This document shows positions 27,971 to 38,800 of a stretch of 64,000 bases of DNA, one piece after another (the stretch's first letter is position 1; each line of letters starts with the position of its first letter). The notes below the pieces were generated by a model, which worked only from the letters and a program-made list of their open reading frames with translations, ran no database searches and was not told the DNA's origin. The position numbers and the translations under genes were made by a program. Source of the DNA: Edaphobacter modestus (GTDB lineage Bacteria; Acidobacteriota; Terriglobia; Terriglobales; Acidobacteriaceae); the NCBI RefSeq assembly GCF_004217555.1, contig NZ_SHKW01000001.1, positions 4,154,001 through 4,218,000 of the forward strand, in the 5' to 3' direction.

Positions 27971-29401
27971 TCACGGTAGTTGTTGGCGAAACGCGAAATA
28001 CTCCTGCACTGTTTCGAAAGGTTTGTAGCGATCGAGACCGTTGCCGATGGGTGTCATCCAATCAGCCTGCCAGCGGTCACCAATGCTCGCCATCCGTGTC
28101 GTGAGAGTGTGATCCAGAGATTGCCGGAGGCTCTGATGCTCTTGCTCTGCAACCATGTTACGTAGCTGGTAGGGGTCGTTGATCAGGTCGTAGAGAAGCC
28201 ACGGTGCATCCTGCGTGCGAGCATACAGATGAGTCCGGGTGCGAATGCCTCGCCAGCCGCCTCCTTCTTCGTTCCCGGCGGGACCGAAGATCTGCAGCAG
28301 CGCGGCTGCAGAGTCTGACGGATGCCGTTTGCCAAGCAATTCGCTGGCAAGGTTTTGTCCCTGCATCGCTGCAGGCACAGGAAGCCCGCAGAGCGAGAGC
28401 AGAGTTGGCGCAAAGTCCACGTGCGTGAACACGGTGTCGTTCTGTTGTCCGGAGCGCAGACGCGCCGGGTAGCGCAGGATGCCGGGAATGCGGATGGACT
28501 CCTCCCATGGCTTCTGCTTGAGCGTCTTTCCGTGTGAGCCGAGCATGTTCCCGTGGTCCGAAGTGAAGAGGACGATGGTGTCCTTCTCCAGATTCCGTTC
28601 GTGAAGCTTCGCCAGGATGCGTCCTACCTGATCGTCTACGGCGGTGATACATGCGTAATAACCTGCGATATCTTCGCGCGTACCTCCCTTGACAGAGGTC
28701 CAGTTGGAACGCATCGTGAGCTTCGCAGGATCGTACATGTCCATGTAGCGCTTTGGCGCGATGTAGGGATCGTGAGGTGCGCCTGTCGATACGACGAGGA
28801 AGAAGGGATCGGTGCCGGCGGCGTCCAGAAAGCGAAGTGCCTCGTCCGTCCATACCTCAGGCTCAAACTTGTCCGAGAGGATTGCGTCTGGTGTGTCGTG
28901 GAAGTACGGGTTGCCGTAGGGCTTGTGGCTGCACTCGTTAGCGGCCCAGAACTCAAAGCCATGGCGACGCGGACCTGGTGGAACAAAGCCGGGATCACGC
29001 GGACCTCCGTCGAGGTGCCACTTCCCGATGTATGCCGTGCGATAACCAGCCTTGGCGAAGGACTCCGCGACGCTCGGCACATTTTGCCGAAGGCGAAGAT
29101 CGTTGGCGACCATGCCATTCGTACTGGCGTAGGTACCGGAGAGGATGACGGCTCGCGCAGGACAGCAGACCGGCGAGTTGGCGATAACGTTCTGCAACAA
29201 TGCGCCTTCGGCCGCGAGTTGGTCGAGGTGCGGCGTGTGGACCTCCTCGTTGCCGAAGCAGCCGACGGACTGAGCACGCCATTGGTCAGGAAGAAGGACG
29301 AGGACGTTGGGGCGACGGACAACGGTTGCGTTTGTCTTACGAGCCGCTGTCATGCCGAGTCCGGCAGTGATACCCGTGCTCAGGAAAGTTCTGCGGTTCA
29401 T
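27971..29401 (-). CDS. Tat-exported sulfatase (sulfatase A)
   Basis: 476 aa from the ATG of MNRRTFLSTG, with GGAG 9 nt upstream. The N-terminus is a twin-arginine signal. The arylsulfatase motif C-C-P-A-R (Cys79) followed by ILSGTYASTNG carries the Cys converted to formylglycine. Metal and substrate positions are present: LPDQW, YIGKWHLDG, GAPHDPY and SDHGNMLGSHG, then KPWEESIRIP. This fits the formylglycine-dependent S1 sulfatase family acting on sulfated glycans in the periplasm. It is divergent from a TonB receptor and matched by a second sulfatase beyond it. No maturase is in the window. Confidence 0.92.
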   Translation of the reverse strand: MNRRTFLSTGITAGLGMTAARKTNATVVRRPNVLVLLPDQWRAQSVGCFGNEEVHTPHLDQLAAEGALLQNVIANSPVCCPARAVILSGTYASTNGMVANDLRLRQNVPSVAESFAKAGYRTAYIGKWHLDGGPRDPGFVPPGPRRHGFEFWAANECSHKPYGNPYFHDTPDAILSDKFEPEVWTDEALRFLDAAGTDPFFLVVSTGAPHDPYIAPKRYMDMYDPAKLTMRSNWTSVKGGTREDIAGYYACITAVDDQVGRILAKLHERNLEKDTIVLFTSDHGNMLGSHGKTLKQKPWEESIRIPGILRYPARLRSGQQNDTVFTHVDFAPTLLSLCGLPVPAAMQGQNLASELLGKRHPSDSAAALLQIFGPAGNEEGGGWRGIRTRTHLYARTQDAPWLLYDLINDPYQLRNMVAEQEHQSLRQSLDHTLTTRMASIGDRWQADWMTPIGNGLDRYKPFETVQEYFAFRQQLP

Positions 29402-29714
29402 ATCGTGAATCTCCAGCGCTATTATGCTTTGGTTGACCCAAGTGTGCCAGCGTTTCGTCTTGACACAGGGTTTGGATTGCACCTAGACTCGCTTTTATGA
29501 CGCAGAACTTCATGGACTCTACCTGTCGCACGTGTTGTCACGTGCCTTGTTGTTGCTCCAGTTCCTGTCTGCTCTAGTCGAGTCTTCTGACTTCGCCAAA
29601 AATAAAAGTACAACCAGAGCAGTTTTTCGAAGAGACGAGTCTTGCGTTCTTGCTCGTGAATTGATTGGAAGCTGCGATTTTCCAGCTACTAACTGGATGT
29701 TGAAGGAGCATTTC

Positions 29715-32700
29715 ATGCGTTTCCTGGTGCAGGCAGCACGTCGGCTCGCAATTTCTGTTTCGGCATTTCTCATGCTGCTGATCGTCCCCTGCGTTCTGCG
29801 GGCGCAGGTCGATACGGGGTCGATTGTAGGGCAGGTCACGGACCTCACAGGAGCCACTGTTCCTGGAGCGACAGTCACGATTGCTGAAGAGAATACCGGC
29901 ATCCGTAACATGGTGCAGGCAGGGAACGACGGCAGCTTCACGTTCAGTCCCGTCAAGCTGGGCGTATATACGGTGACCGCGGAGAAGCCCGGCTTCAAGA
30001 AGAGCGTCCAGAGCCATGTTACGGTGTCCATCCAGTCACGATTGGAGCTTGGGTTCAAACTGGAAGTCGGATCGGTTGCGGAGAGCGTTCAGGTGGAGTC
30101 CACGGTTGCGCTTCTCGAGACGCAGACCTCGTCTGTGCAGCAGCTGGTGGACGCTCGAGCGATCAACGCCCTTCCACTCAACGGCCGCAACCCGGCTTTT
30201 CTTGCGCAGCTTTCGCCAGGCGTGACCTTTGCTCAGAACGATGGTCGCAATCTGCAGGCGAGTGGATCGTTTACGGCAAATGGAGCGAAGCGCACGCAGA
30301 ACAATTATCTGCTCGACGGTATGGACAATAATGCCGCGATCGGCGACCTGGTCAACCAGGCGCAGTATGTGGTGATGCCTCCGCCGGATGCTCTGCGCGA
30401 GTTTACTGTTCAGACGAGTAACTATTCTGCAGAATTTGGTCATTCCGCAGGCGCTGTGCTGAATGTATCGACGAAGTCCGGCTCCAATCGCTTCCACGGC
30501 AACCTGTGGGAGTATGTGCGCAACGACCTCTTCGACGCGAAGGACTACTTCGTCCTTGCAAATCAGCAAAAGCCGAAGTTCCGACTGAATCAGTTCGGTG
30601 GGACGCTGGGCGGCCCCGTCATCATCCCTCACCTTTATAACGGGCACGACAAGACGTTCTTCTTTGTTGACTATCAGGGCTCGCGCATTGTGCAGGGGAA
30701 GACATATACAAGGACCGTGCCCACAGCGGCGGAGGCGGCGAGCAACTTCACCAACCTGCAGGACCTGATCACCTTGCAGACGGGAAGCCGGACCGATGCG
30801 CTGGGGCGATCGTTCCCAACGGGCACCGTGTTTGACCCCGCGACGACACGTGCCATTCCGGCGAGCGGCATTGACCCGGTGACAGGACTGGCGGGTACGG
30901 CTGGCGGATACGTGCGTGATCCCTTCTACAACGGATCGGTTGCGGGAAAGAGCGTCTACACCGATGCAGCGTCCATCGCACAGATGAATCAGATTCCAGC
31001 AAGCCGCATGTATCCAGGCGCAGTGAATCTGTTGAAGCTCTATCCTGCGCCGACAAGCGGGGGACTGATTAACAACTACACAAGCAGCCCCAACAATGTA
31101 ACCAACATCAACAGCTTCGATGCGCGAATCGATCAGCAGATTGGCCAGAAGGATTCTGTCTTCTTCCGGTACAGCTTTATGTACAACGACCAGGTGACGC
31201 CTGGTCCGTTTCCGGGTATAGCGGATGGCGGAGCGTCGCGTCCGGGCAACGGATATACGGAGTCGCAGAACGGCGCACTCGGCTGGACGCATATCCTGAC
31301 GTCGCACCTTGTGAACGAAGCACGCGTGGGTTACAGCCGCGTCTTCGATAAGCGGCTGCAGCCACAGGCAAACACGCTCGGTATCCCCGAGCAGTATGGG
31401 ATTCCTGGAATTCCGCAGATTGCGCAGAACGGCGGTCTTCCTCTCTTCGAGTTTGGTGGAGCGAACGGCCTCAGCAATCTGGGAGCTGCGGGCACTCTGC
31501 CAAGCGACAAGGCAAGCAACGTCCTGCAGGTGACGGAAAATGTTTCCTTCGATCGCAGCCATCATCAGATCCGCACCGGCTTTGAGTTTCAGAACGTGGC
31601 GTTTCCCATGGCGACGCCAACAGCCTCGCGCGGCGACTTTGTCCATAGCGGCATTTATACTTCGGTCGTCAACAATACGGACGGGTCAACCGACCGCGCC
31701 CAGTTCCTTCTGAATCCGATCGCATCGACAGTGCCCGGGGGCGTCAATTATCTGGGAGGCGCCAATACGCTGACGGCGACCAATTTTCCGCCGGCGTTTT
31801 ATCCGATCCGAAACTATTATGCTGCGTATGGACAAGACAGCTGGCGCGTTACTCCAACGCTTACGCTGAACCTCGGTCTGCGTTACGAGTTTCTGGGCAT
31901 TCCTGCGGAACGAGACGGGCGTGTCGGCAACTTTGTCGCGGCAGCTACGGGCGATACTCCGGACGGTCTCTCTCGCTACTACTTTCCGCAGCGGCGTCTG
32001 TCGGAGCTTGGGACGACATTTACTTCTTTTCTTGCGGCGAACAACATTCTGTTGACGCCGACGGCAGACAGCGCGATCGGTCTTGCGCAGAAGACAAATT
32101 TCGCCCCGCGCATTGGATTTGCTTTTCAACCAGCACAGAAGGTGTCTGTTCGGGGCGGTTATGGCCTGTTCTACCAGGCGAATGAAAATCACGGTCTGTC
32201 AATTTCACCGTACATCAACTTTCCGTTTCAGGTTACGACCAGTTTTACAGGCGGCAGCGCCGTGGCAGGCATTGTGAATCCAGCGACGGGTCAGGCCGAC
32301 GGCTCGATTGGACCGATCTCCCAGGGGTTCGACAATATCTCTCTGTCGCCGTCCTCGGTGGTGCCAGGGTCGCTGGCCTTCAATGGTGAGCCGCGCTTTC
32401 CGAAGACCGGTTACACCCAGGCCTATAGTCTGCAGGTGCAGTATCAGGTCGCTCCCAATACGATCGTCTTCGCAGGCTACATCGGTGGAAATTCGCGACA
32501 CATCCAGACCAGTCTGCCCACGAATACGACCAACCTGATTCGGCCTGCGACGACAACGCTGAGGACGATCTCCTTTTTCCCGAACTTCGCCACGGGAGGC
32601 ACTTATCTCAGCCGCAACGGCGCGAGCAACTACAACTCGCTGCAGTTTGGCGCGGAGCGGAGGTTCTCGAACGGTCTGGCGTTCACGGCCAACATGACGT

Positions 32701-33383
32701 ACTCCAAGTGCATGAGCAATGTGCGCGACCTTCTGGACAACGGTGTTGGCAACGTGCGTGCGCCATACGTTCAAGGTATGGGGCTTGGCGCAGACAACAC
32801 GCTTTGCGACATCGATGTGCGCCGCATCGTGCACACGAGCGGAACGTATGAGCTTCCATTTGGCAAGGGCCGCAGGTTTCTTACGAGCGGTGCTGCAGCC
32901 TGGGTAGCTGGAGGATGGTCAACCAACTGGATACTCACCGTGCAGGACGGACAGCCATTCTCCGTGGCTTGCACGACAACGACGGCTGCGGGGCTGGGGT
33001 GCTTCGCGCTGAAGGTGCCGGGACAGGACCTCTATGCGGGACCGCATAATGTGACACAGTTTCTGAATCCTGCCGCGTTCGCCAACCCGCCTGCGGCGAC
33101 GGCGAACTCTGCCACCATCGCAAATCTGGGAGGGCCTGGAGGCCAGGTGAGCGGGCCTCCGTTTCGACGTCTCGACTTCTCAGTATTCCGGCGCTTCAAC
33201 GCGTTTCGTGAGAGCTACTTTGAGTTTCGAGGGGAAGTGTTCAACGTAACGAACACGGCGAACTTCGCTCAGCCGGGTTCGCTGAACTTCACGACGCCGT
33301 CGACCTTTGCGCGTATCTCCGCGACCCGCGACAACCCAAACGATCCGCGCCAGATTCAGCTCAGCGGTAAGTACTATTTCTAA
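29715..33383 (+). CDS. TonB-dependent Oar-like receptor (receptor 2, sulfatase locus)
   Basis: 1222 aa from an ATG with GGAG upstream; the open frame extends 61 codons further but that part does not look coding. Signal peptide to LRAQ, CarboxypepD_reg domain (about 30-115; GQVTDLTGATVPGATV), plug (about 120-260; LPLNGRNPAFLAQLSPG, NNYLLDGMDNNAA, YSAEFGHSAGAVL) and a barrel with GGTLGGPV, FFFVDYQGSR, YGQDSWRVTPTL, ending in SGKYYF. It lies between two sulfatase genes and 11 bp before the second, so transport of sulfated sugars across the outer membrane is the natural role. Confidence 0.93.
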   Translation: MRFLVQAARRLAISVSAFLMLLIVPCVLRAQVDTGSIVGQVTDLTGATVPGATVTIAEENTGIRNMVQAGNDGSFTFSPVKLGVYTVTAEKPGFKKSVQSHVTVSIQSRLELGFKLEVGSVAESVQVESTVALLETQTSSVQQLVDARAINALPLNGRNPAFLAQLSPGVTFAQNDGRNLQASGSFTANGAKRTQNNYLLDGMDNNAAIGDLVNQAQYVVMPPPDALREFTVQTSNYSAEFGHSAGAVLNVSTKSGSNRFHGNLWEYVRNDLFDAKDYFVLANQQKPKFRLNQFGGTLGGPVIIPHLYNGHDKTFFFVDYQGSRIVQGKTYTRTVPTAAEAASNFTNLQDLITLQTGSRTDALGRSFPTGTVFDPATTRAIPASGIDPVTGLAGTAGGYVRDPFYNGSVAGKSVYTDAASIAQMNQIPASRMYPGAVNLLKLYPAPTSGGLINNYTSSPNNVTNINSFDARIDQQIGQKDSVFFRYSFMYNDQVTPGPFPGIADGGASRPGNGYTESQNGALGWTHILTSHLVNEARVGYSRVFDKRLQPQANTLGIPEQYGIPGIPQIAQNGGLPLFEFGGANGLSNLGAAGTLPSDKASNVLQVTENVSFDRSHHQIRTGFEFQNVAFPMATPTASRGDFVHSGIYTSVVNNTDGSTDRAQFLLNPIASTVPGGVNYLGGANTLTATNFPPAFYPIRNYYAAYGQDSWRVTPTLTLNLGLRYEFLGIPAERDGRVGNFVAAATGDTPDGLSRYYFPQRRLSELGTTFTSFLAANNILLTPTADSAIGLAQKTNFAPRIGFAFQPAQKVSVRGGYGLFYQANENHGLSISPYINFPFQVTTSFTGGSAVAGIVNPATGQADGSIGPISQGFDNISLSPSSVVPGSLAFNGEPRFPKTGYTQAYSLQVQYQVAPNTIVFAGYIGGNSRHIQTSLPTNTTNLIRPATTTLRTISFFPNFATGGTYLSRNGASNYNSLQFGAERRFSNGLAFTANMTYSKCMSNVRDLLDNGVGNVRAPYVQGMGLGADNTLCDIDVRRIVHTSGTYELPFGKGRRFLTSGAAAWVAGGWSTNWILTVQDGQPFSVACTTTTAAGLGCFALKVPGQDLYAGPHNVTQFLNPAAFANPPAATANSATIANLGGPGGQVSGPPFRRLDFSVFRRFNAFRESYFEFRGEVFNVTNTANFAQPGSLNFTTPSTFARISATRDNPNDPRQIQLSGKYYF

Positions 33384-33394
33384 TCGGAGTGATA

Positions 33395-35059
33395 ATGGAC
33401 CGAAGAAGCTTCCTGCAAAAAGCCGGGACCGCTGGCGTCGGATGTGCGCTGAATACTGTACCCGGCATGGCGAAGACGACACCGCACAAGCCGAACTTCG
33501 TCCTTGTGCTTGCCGACGACATGGGCTTCTCTGATGCCGGTTGTTTCGGCGGAGAGATCGAGACGCCTACGATCGATGCCTTGGCGAAGGGCGGAACGAA
33601 GTTCACCCAGATGTATTCGACGGCTCGTTGCGGGCCTTCACGGAACTGCCTACTCACCGGGCGCTACGCGCAGCAGACCGCGGCGGATGTGATGACGAAG
33701 GGAAATATTCCGGAGTACACGCATTTTCTACCGGAGTACCTGAAGCGCCAAGGATACCGTTCCTATCACTCCGGCAAATGGCACATGCGGCTTGTGCCGC
33801 GGGCCGATGGCGTGGGCTTCGATCGAACCTACACCATGATGGATGAGAGCCGATATTTCACCCAGGAGAGCCATCTGCTGGATGACGTAGAACTGCCACG
33901 GCCGAAGGAGGGGTATTACTCCACAACGGCGATTGCGGACTATGCGGTAGATTTTCTGCGCGATCATCAAAAGAGCCACAAAGACGACCCATTTTTTCTT
34001 TTCCTCGCATTTCATGCGCCGCACTTCCCGGTGCAGGCGCCTCAGGCTGACATCGATCATTATCGAGGCCGCTTCGATGAAGGATGGGACGTTCTACGCG
34101 AGCGACGTTACAAACGGCTCCGTGAGATGGGGCTGATCAACTGCGACCTTGCACCGATGGAGCCAGATGTCTATCCGCCGTGGAACTTCACGGAGGAGGA
34201 GCTTCGACGACGCATCGGGCCCGGCGAGGTAACGCGTTCTGTGCCGTGGAACACTCTGACTGAAGAGCAGAAGAAGTTTCAGAGCGTAAAGATGTCGATC
34301 CATGCCGCCATGATCACACGCATGGATGCGGAGATCGCCAAGGTGACGAAGCAGCTGAAGGGCATGGGCGTGTTTGAGGACACAATCATTGTCTTCCTCT
34401 CTGACAATGGCGCCAGCGGCGAAGAGATCATTCGCGGAGACGGGAATGATCGGGAGGCGGCACCGGGTTCGGCGAAGTCGTTCCTTAGCATCGGGCCAGC
34501 CTGGGCAACGGCGGCGGATACGCCCTTCCGGTTGCATAAGTCGTGGGTGTACGAGGGCGGCATCGCGTCGCCGATGGTCGTGAGCTGGCCTAATGGCGTG
34601 AAGAATGGCGGCACATTGCGGACCGATCCATGCCATTTCATCGATGTGCTACCAACATTTGTCGACTTGGCCGGCGGTGATTTGAAGTCTCTGCAGCCTG
34701 TGGGACCGCCGCTACCAGGTGTGAGTCTCATCGGTTCGATCCGGGGTGGACAGAAGACCCAGCGCGACTTTCTCTATTTCAACCATAGCAACAACCGCGC
34801 TTTGCGGAAGGGCGACTGGAAGATCGTGGCAAAGGGCCTGGATGGACCGTGGGAGCTTTATGACATGAGGATTGACCGCTGCGAGCAGAAGGATCTGGCT
34901 CGGTCGAAACCAGAGCTGGTGCAGACTATGGCAGCACAGTGGAGATCGTTGGATGATCTCTATGTACAGCAACGGGAGACATCTGCGTCGAGCAAGGCAA
35001 AAAGGATGCCGGAGTCGAAGTCGGCCGGTCTTGAGCTGCGCCATCCTTTTTGCGGCTGA
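33395..35059 (+). CDS. Tat-exported sulfatase (sulfatase B)
   Basis: 554 aa; ATG of MDRRSFLQKAG chosen for GGAG upstream, although an in-frame GTG lies two codons earlier. Twin-arginine signal RRSFLQK. The formylglycine motif C-G-P-S-R at Cys79 is followed by NCLLTGRY. LADDMGFSD (metal ligands), YHSGKWHM, HAPHFPVQAP and LSDNGASGEE complete the S1 sulfatase active site. The tail repeats KxGDWKIV, a sulfatase C-terminal subdomain signature. It is 11 bp after the receptor stop and co-transcribed with it. Sequence differs markedly from sulfatase A, so the two probably cut different sulfate positions. Confidence 0.94.
   Translation: MDRRSFLQKAGTAGVGCALNTVPGMAKTTPHKPNFVLVLADDMGFSDAGCFGGEIETPTIDALAKGGTKFTQMYSTARCGPSRNCLLTGRYAQQTAADVMTKGNIPEYTHFLPEYLKRQGYRSYHSGKWHMRLVPRADGVGFDRTYTMMDESRYFTQESHLLDDVELPRPKEGYYSTTAIADYAVDFLRDHQKSHKDDPFFLFLAFHAPHFPVQAPQADIDHYRGRFDEGWDVLRERRYKRLREMGLINCDLAPMEPDVYPPWNFTEEELRRRIGPGEVTRSVPWNTLTEEQKKFQSVKMSIHAAMITRMDAEIAKVTKQLKGMGVFEDTIIVFLSDNGASGEEIIRGDGNDREAAPGSAKSFLSIGPAWATAADTPFRLHKSWVYEGGIASPMVVSWPNGVKNGGTLRTDPCHFIDVLPTFVDLAGGDLKSLQPVGPPLPGVSLIGSIRGGQKTQRDFLYFNHSNNRALRKGDWKIVAKGLDGPWELYDMRIDRCEQKDLARSKPELVQTMAAQWRSLDDLYVQQRETSASSKAKRMPESKSAGLELRHPFCG
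34997..35053 (+). terminator. Inverted repeat at the 3' end of sulfatase B
   Basis: GCAAAAAGGATG (34997-35008) and CATCCTTTTTGC (35042-35053) are perfect inverted repeats with a 33-nt spacer, ending 3 bp before the stop codon. The second arm contains a T run, so it may terminate the receptor-sulfatase transcript. Confidence 0.5.
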
Positions 35060-35400
35060 ATCTATTCAGCTCATCACTCATTAAAAAGAAGATGCTTGTC
35101 TGAAATTTGTTTAGTGCGACACACTTCCTTCGCGTGTCGTCCATCGGACTCGTAATTAATCCACGAGGTGAAACTAAGCTGGTTTTCGGTCTTCACCTTG
35201 CGAAACAGTGCCTGGGGATCTCCCACTGTCTTCCGTTTTATCCTTAGGCCGCTCCTCTCGCGGGCTCAAAAAAAGCCGACTCCTGCGGCTTCAAATCTGC
35301 AGATGCGCCGCAACTTTCTTGGAGTCCTCAGTGTTATTGCAGTTAATACGCCAGTTACTTCAAGAGCACACGCGTGCGTGCGTCAGCCTCGTAGATTGCG
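35060..35400. other. Intergenic region after sulfatase B
   Basis: 341 bp with no supported gene. A small hairpin AGCCGactcctgCGGCT lies near 35273. The duplicated HD segment begins at its right end. Confidence 0.4.
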
Positions 35401-35636
35401 ATGTCCTAAATTGCTGCAATCATGTCATGGCATTCGCACACCGCAAGTTCTAGCGTGGATATTTGACCAAATCACCACGGTAGGCGTTCATGACCATATC
35501 AACTCAGGCTCCTCAAGCAGTACTCATCTCGGGCATCAGAGTTCCCAGCAGTAAACCTGCCAACGAAATCACGGATTTCATCCACGATACAGAATCGACT
35601 CTGTTGTTCAATCGCTCCAGCCGCGTCTACTACTTT
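35401..35636 (+). pseudogene. 5' fragment of the HD-hydrolase gene (promoter plus about 49 codons)
   Basis: Near-identical to 50928-51161, the upstream region and N-terminus of the intact HD gene. Matching blocks include TCATGTCATGG, GTTCTAGCGTGGATAT and, from ATG 35490, MTISTQAPQAVLISGIRVP... to SSRVYYF. The match stops abruptly after TACTACTTT, at codon 49; the frame then runs into unrelated sequence and ends at 35747. The catalytic HD motif is missing, and the ribosome site AAGGAGG of the intact gene is replaced. It is a remnant, not a working gene. Confidence 0.85.
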
Positions 35637-35896
35637 TTCGAGCGGCGTCGTAAATCTCCGCGCAATCAAAATGCGTGCTTGAGGTGGTTGTTGCCGACAT
35701 CAATGCTACTGACAGTACAAGCAGCTGCCACGAGTGTCGAGAAGTGATCGACAACGTCGATATTTCGACGCATGAGTCCGTTCCAGTTCTGTCCTTTCGG
35801 TCAACTTTGGGGCAAATTGGGTTTGGCAAGCAAGTTGCTAAATGTGAGAACGGCATTGGAAACCTCCCCACTTCACCCAGCAAAGGAAGTCGCAAC

Positions 35897-38800
35897 ATGG
35901 AACAGGCACATACTTCTCAAGCAGTACTCATCTCGGGCATCAGAGTTCCCGACAGTACGCTTGCTAACGAAGTCATGGAGTTCATCTCCACTCTCCCCCA
36001 AAGATTTTTGCTCGCTTTGGGCCTGCTGTTTGCGGCCCTTTTGCTCCCCGGAGTCCTGCAAGCTCAAAATGCCGTGACGGGTGCACTGACGGGTGTGGTT
36101 CAGGACTCGTCTGGCGCAATTGTTCCTGGAGCCAACGTCAAGATCGTCGATACCGCGACGAACGCAACCATCAATGTCACAACCAATGATGCGGGGCGTT
36201 ACAGCGCTCCACTGCTCAAGCCGTCCAGGTATGAGGTCAGTGTTACGGCAAACGGTTTATCCTCCTCGCCGACGATCGTCACCGTCCTGGTTGGCCAGGT
36301 GCCAAATCTGGACCTCACTGTGAGCCCTACCGCCGACACCACCGTAAACGTAAGCTCTCAACAAGCGCAGTTGACGGATACGCAGTCTCCCGCTTCGATT
36401 ACGACCCTCACCGAAGCTCAGATCCAGAATCTTCCGGCTCCCGGTGGAGACATTACGACCGTCGCCTATAGCGTCCCAGGTGTCGTTCTCAACTCCGGCG
36501 GCGCCTACGGCAACTTCAGCTCTGACGGTCTGCCGGGCACCTCGAATCTCTTCGTTCTGAACGGATATGACGACGAAGATCCCTTCCTGAACCTGAACAA
36601 CTCAGGATCGAGTAACCTGACCCTGGGTCAGGGCGAAGTCTCCGAAGCCGCTGTCGTGCAGAACGGGTACAGTGTGCAGTATGGTCGCGCTGCAGGCGTG
36701 ATCATCAACTGGACCACCAAGTCGGGCAGCAACCAGTTCCATGGAGCGGCCGACTACTGGTACAACGGCACCATCCTCAACGCGAATGACTGGTTCCGCA
36801 ATCAGGCGGGCGTCGGACGCTCCAAGGCAGTCTCCAACCAGTGGGCACTGAACGGCGGCGGCCCGATTATCAAGGACAAACTCTTCGTCTTCGCCGATTA
36901 CGAAGGCCTCCACTATGTCCTGCCGTCCTCCGGCTACGTCGCCTTTCCCACGCAGGCCTTTGAGCAGGCGCTTTTGGCCCGGGTTCCGGCTGCCAACGTG
37001 CCCTTCTATCAGCAGGCCTTCGGTCTCTACAATGCCTCGCCAAACTACGCTCAGGCGACCCCGGTCACGAACGGCACCGGTCTCCTGCAGGACAGCACCG
37101 GCACCATGGGCTGCGGATCGGCCGCCGCACTCGGTATTTCGGATAGCAGTGGCGGCACCTTCGGAACGACCTCACCCTGCACCGCCGCGGCTCTGGGAAC
37201 GGCTTCCAACCAGAACCAGGAATGGCTCTTCACCACCCGCGTCGACTGGGCCATCAGCGACAAGAACAGGCTCTTCGGACGCTACAAGATGGACCGCGGC
37301 TCCCAGCCGACCTATACCAATTTTGTCAGCCCCTACTTCAACACCGTCAGCAAACAGCCTGGCTATGAGGGTCAGTTGAACGACACCTATCTCATCAGCC
37401 CTAATATCACCAATCAATTCATCTTCGCGGCCAACTGGTACACCGCTTACTTCGGTCCCGCGAACACGAACGCAACTCTGGCAGCCTTCCCAACCTATCT
37501 GAGTTCGATGCTCGATGGCGGCTCCAATGGATCGGCGTCCTACGGCGGTAACCTGGTCCTGGGCCTGCCCAACAACTATATCGATGGCCGCAACGTTACC
37601 CAGTACCAGTTTGTCGACGATCTCTCGGTGCTCAAGGGCAACCATACCCTTCGCTTTGGATACAACTTCCGTCGCGCCGATATCTCCGACTACGACTCGC
37701 AGCAGAATTTTGCCGGAACGTACTCCTTGTACATGAGCGATTTCGCGAACGGAGCCCTGAACCCGACGGATGGTTCGGAGTTCACCCAGTCGCTCACGAA
37801 CCAGAAGACTGCCCATCTCGCCCTCTACAATCTGGGAGTCTATGCGCAGGACGAATGGCAGGTCAGACCGAGGCTGAAGTTGACCGCTGGAATCCGTTTC
37901 GACCGCACCGGTAATCCGCTCTGCACCAACAACTGCTTCTCGCTCTACAATGGCACGTTCCCGCAGGCGGGCGTCACCACGTTGACTCCGTACAACATGC
38001 TGGTGAATGCCTATCAGCCGCACCCCTTCACCAGCGTTCAGAAGATCAATCCGCAGGGGCGCTTCGGCTTTAACTACGATGTCACCGGCGACGGCCACAC
38101 CGTTGTCCGCGGCGGCTTCGGGATGTTCACCGATCTCTATCCGGCCGGCTTCCTCGACGGCTTTATCGATAACCTTCCGAACGTCTACAACGCGACGATT
38201 GTCTCCGGGAATGTCGGCTCGGCCCAGGTTCCTGGAACGGCAATGGCCAACTCCCTCGCCTCGTTCAATGGCGTCGAGGCCGGCATCAATAATGGAGCCA
38301 GCTCCAGCTCATTGACGAATACCATCCCCTCGTACGCACCGCCGACCTTCACCGTCGGTCCGCATGAGTTCAAGAATCCGACCTATCTCGAATTCAACCT
38401 GCAGGTACAGCACCAGTTTTCGAAGTCCGATGCCATCATTCTGGCCTACGCCGGGAACACGGGCTACAACGAGATCATTACCAATGGTGCCGTCAATGCG
38501 TACTCCTCGACTGGATTCGGTGGCCTCCCTACGGCACAACCTGATCCGAACTTTGCGGGTGTCAACAGCTTCACCAATGCCGCACATTCGAACTACCACG
38601 GCGGCTCGGTTACCTACAAGCACATCGACGAGAAGGGCCTGACGATCGACGCAACCTACACCTACAGCAAGGCGATGGACGATGCCTCGAACGGCGGCAT
38701 CACCAACGAGCCTTACAACTATAACTCCTACTACGCTCACTCGAACTTCCAGATTGATCCATATAACGTGGGGCACCTGAACTACTCGGTGTCGGACTAT

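Noticed and set aside
29532..29714. 61-codon N-terminal extension of receptor 2
   Set aside because: The signal peptide begins exactly at ATG 29715 with a ribosome site; the extension has no sorting logic and no ribosome site.
34997..35053. Sulfatase B C-terminus as a frameshifted longer gene
   Set aside because: The KxGDWKIV tail is already complete; the inverted repeat near the stop is better explained as a terminator.
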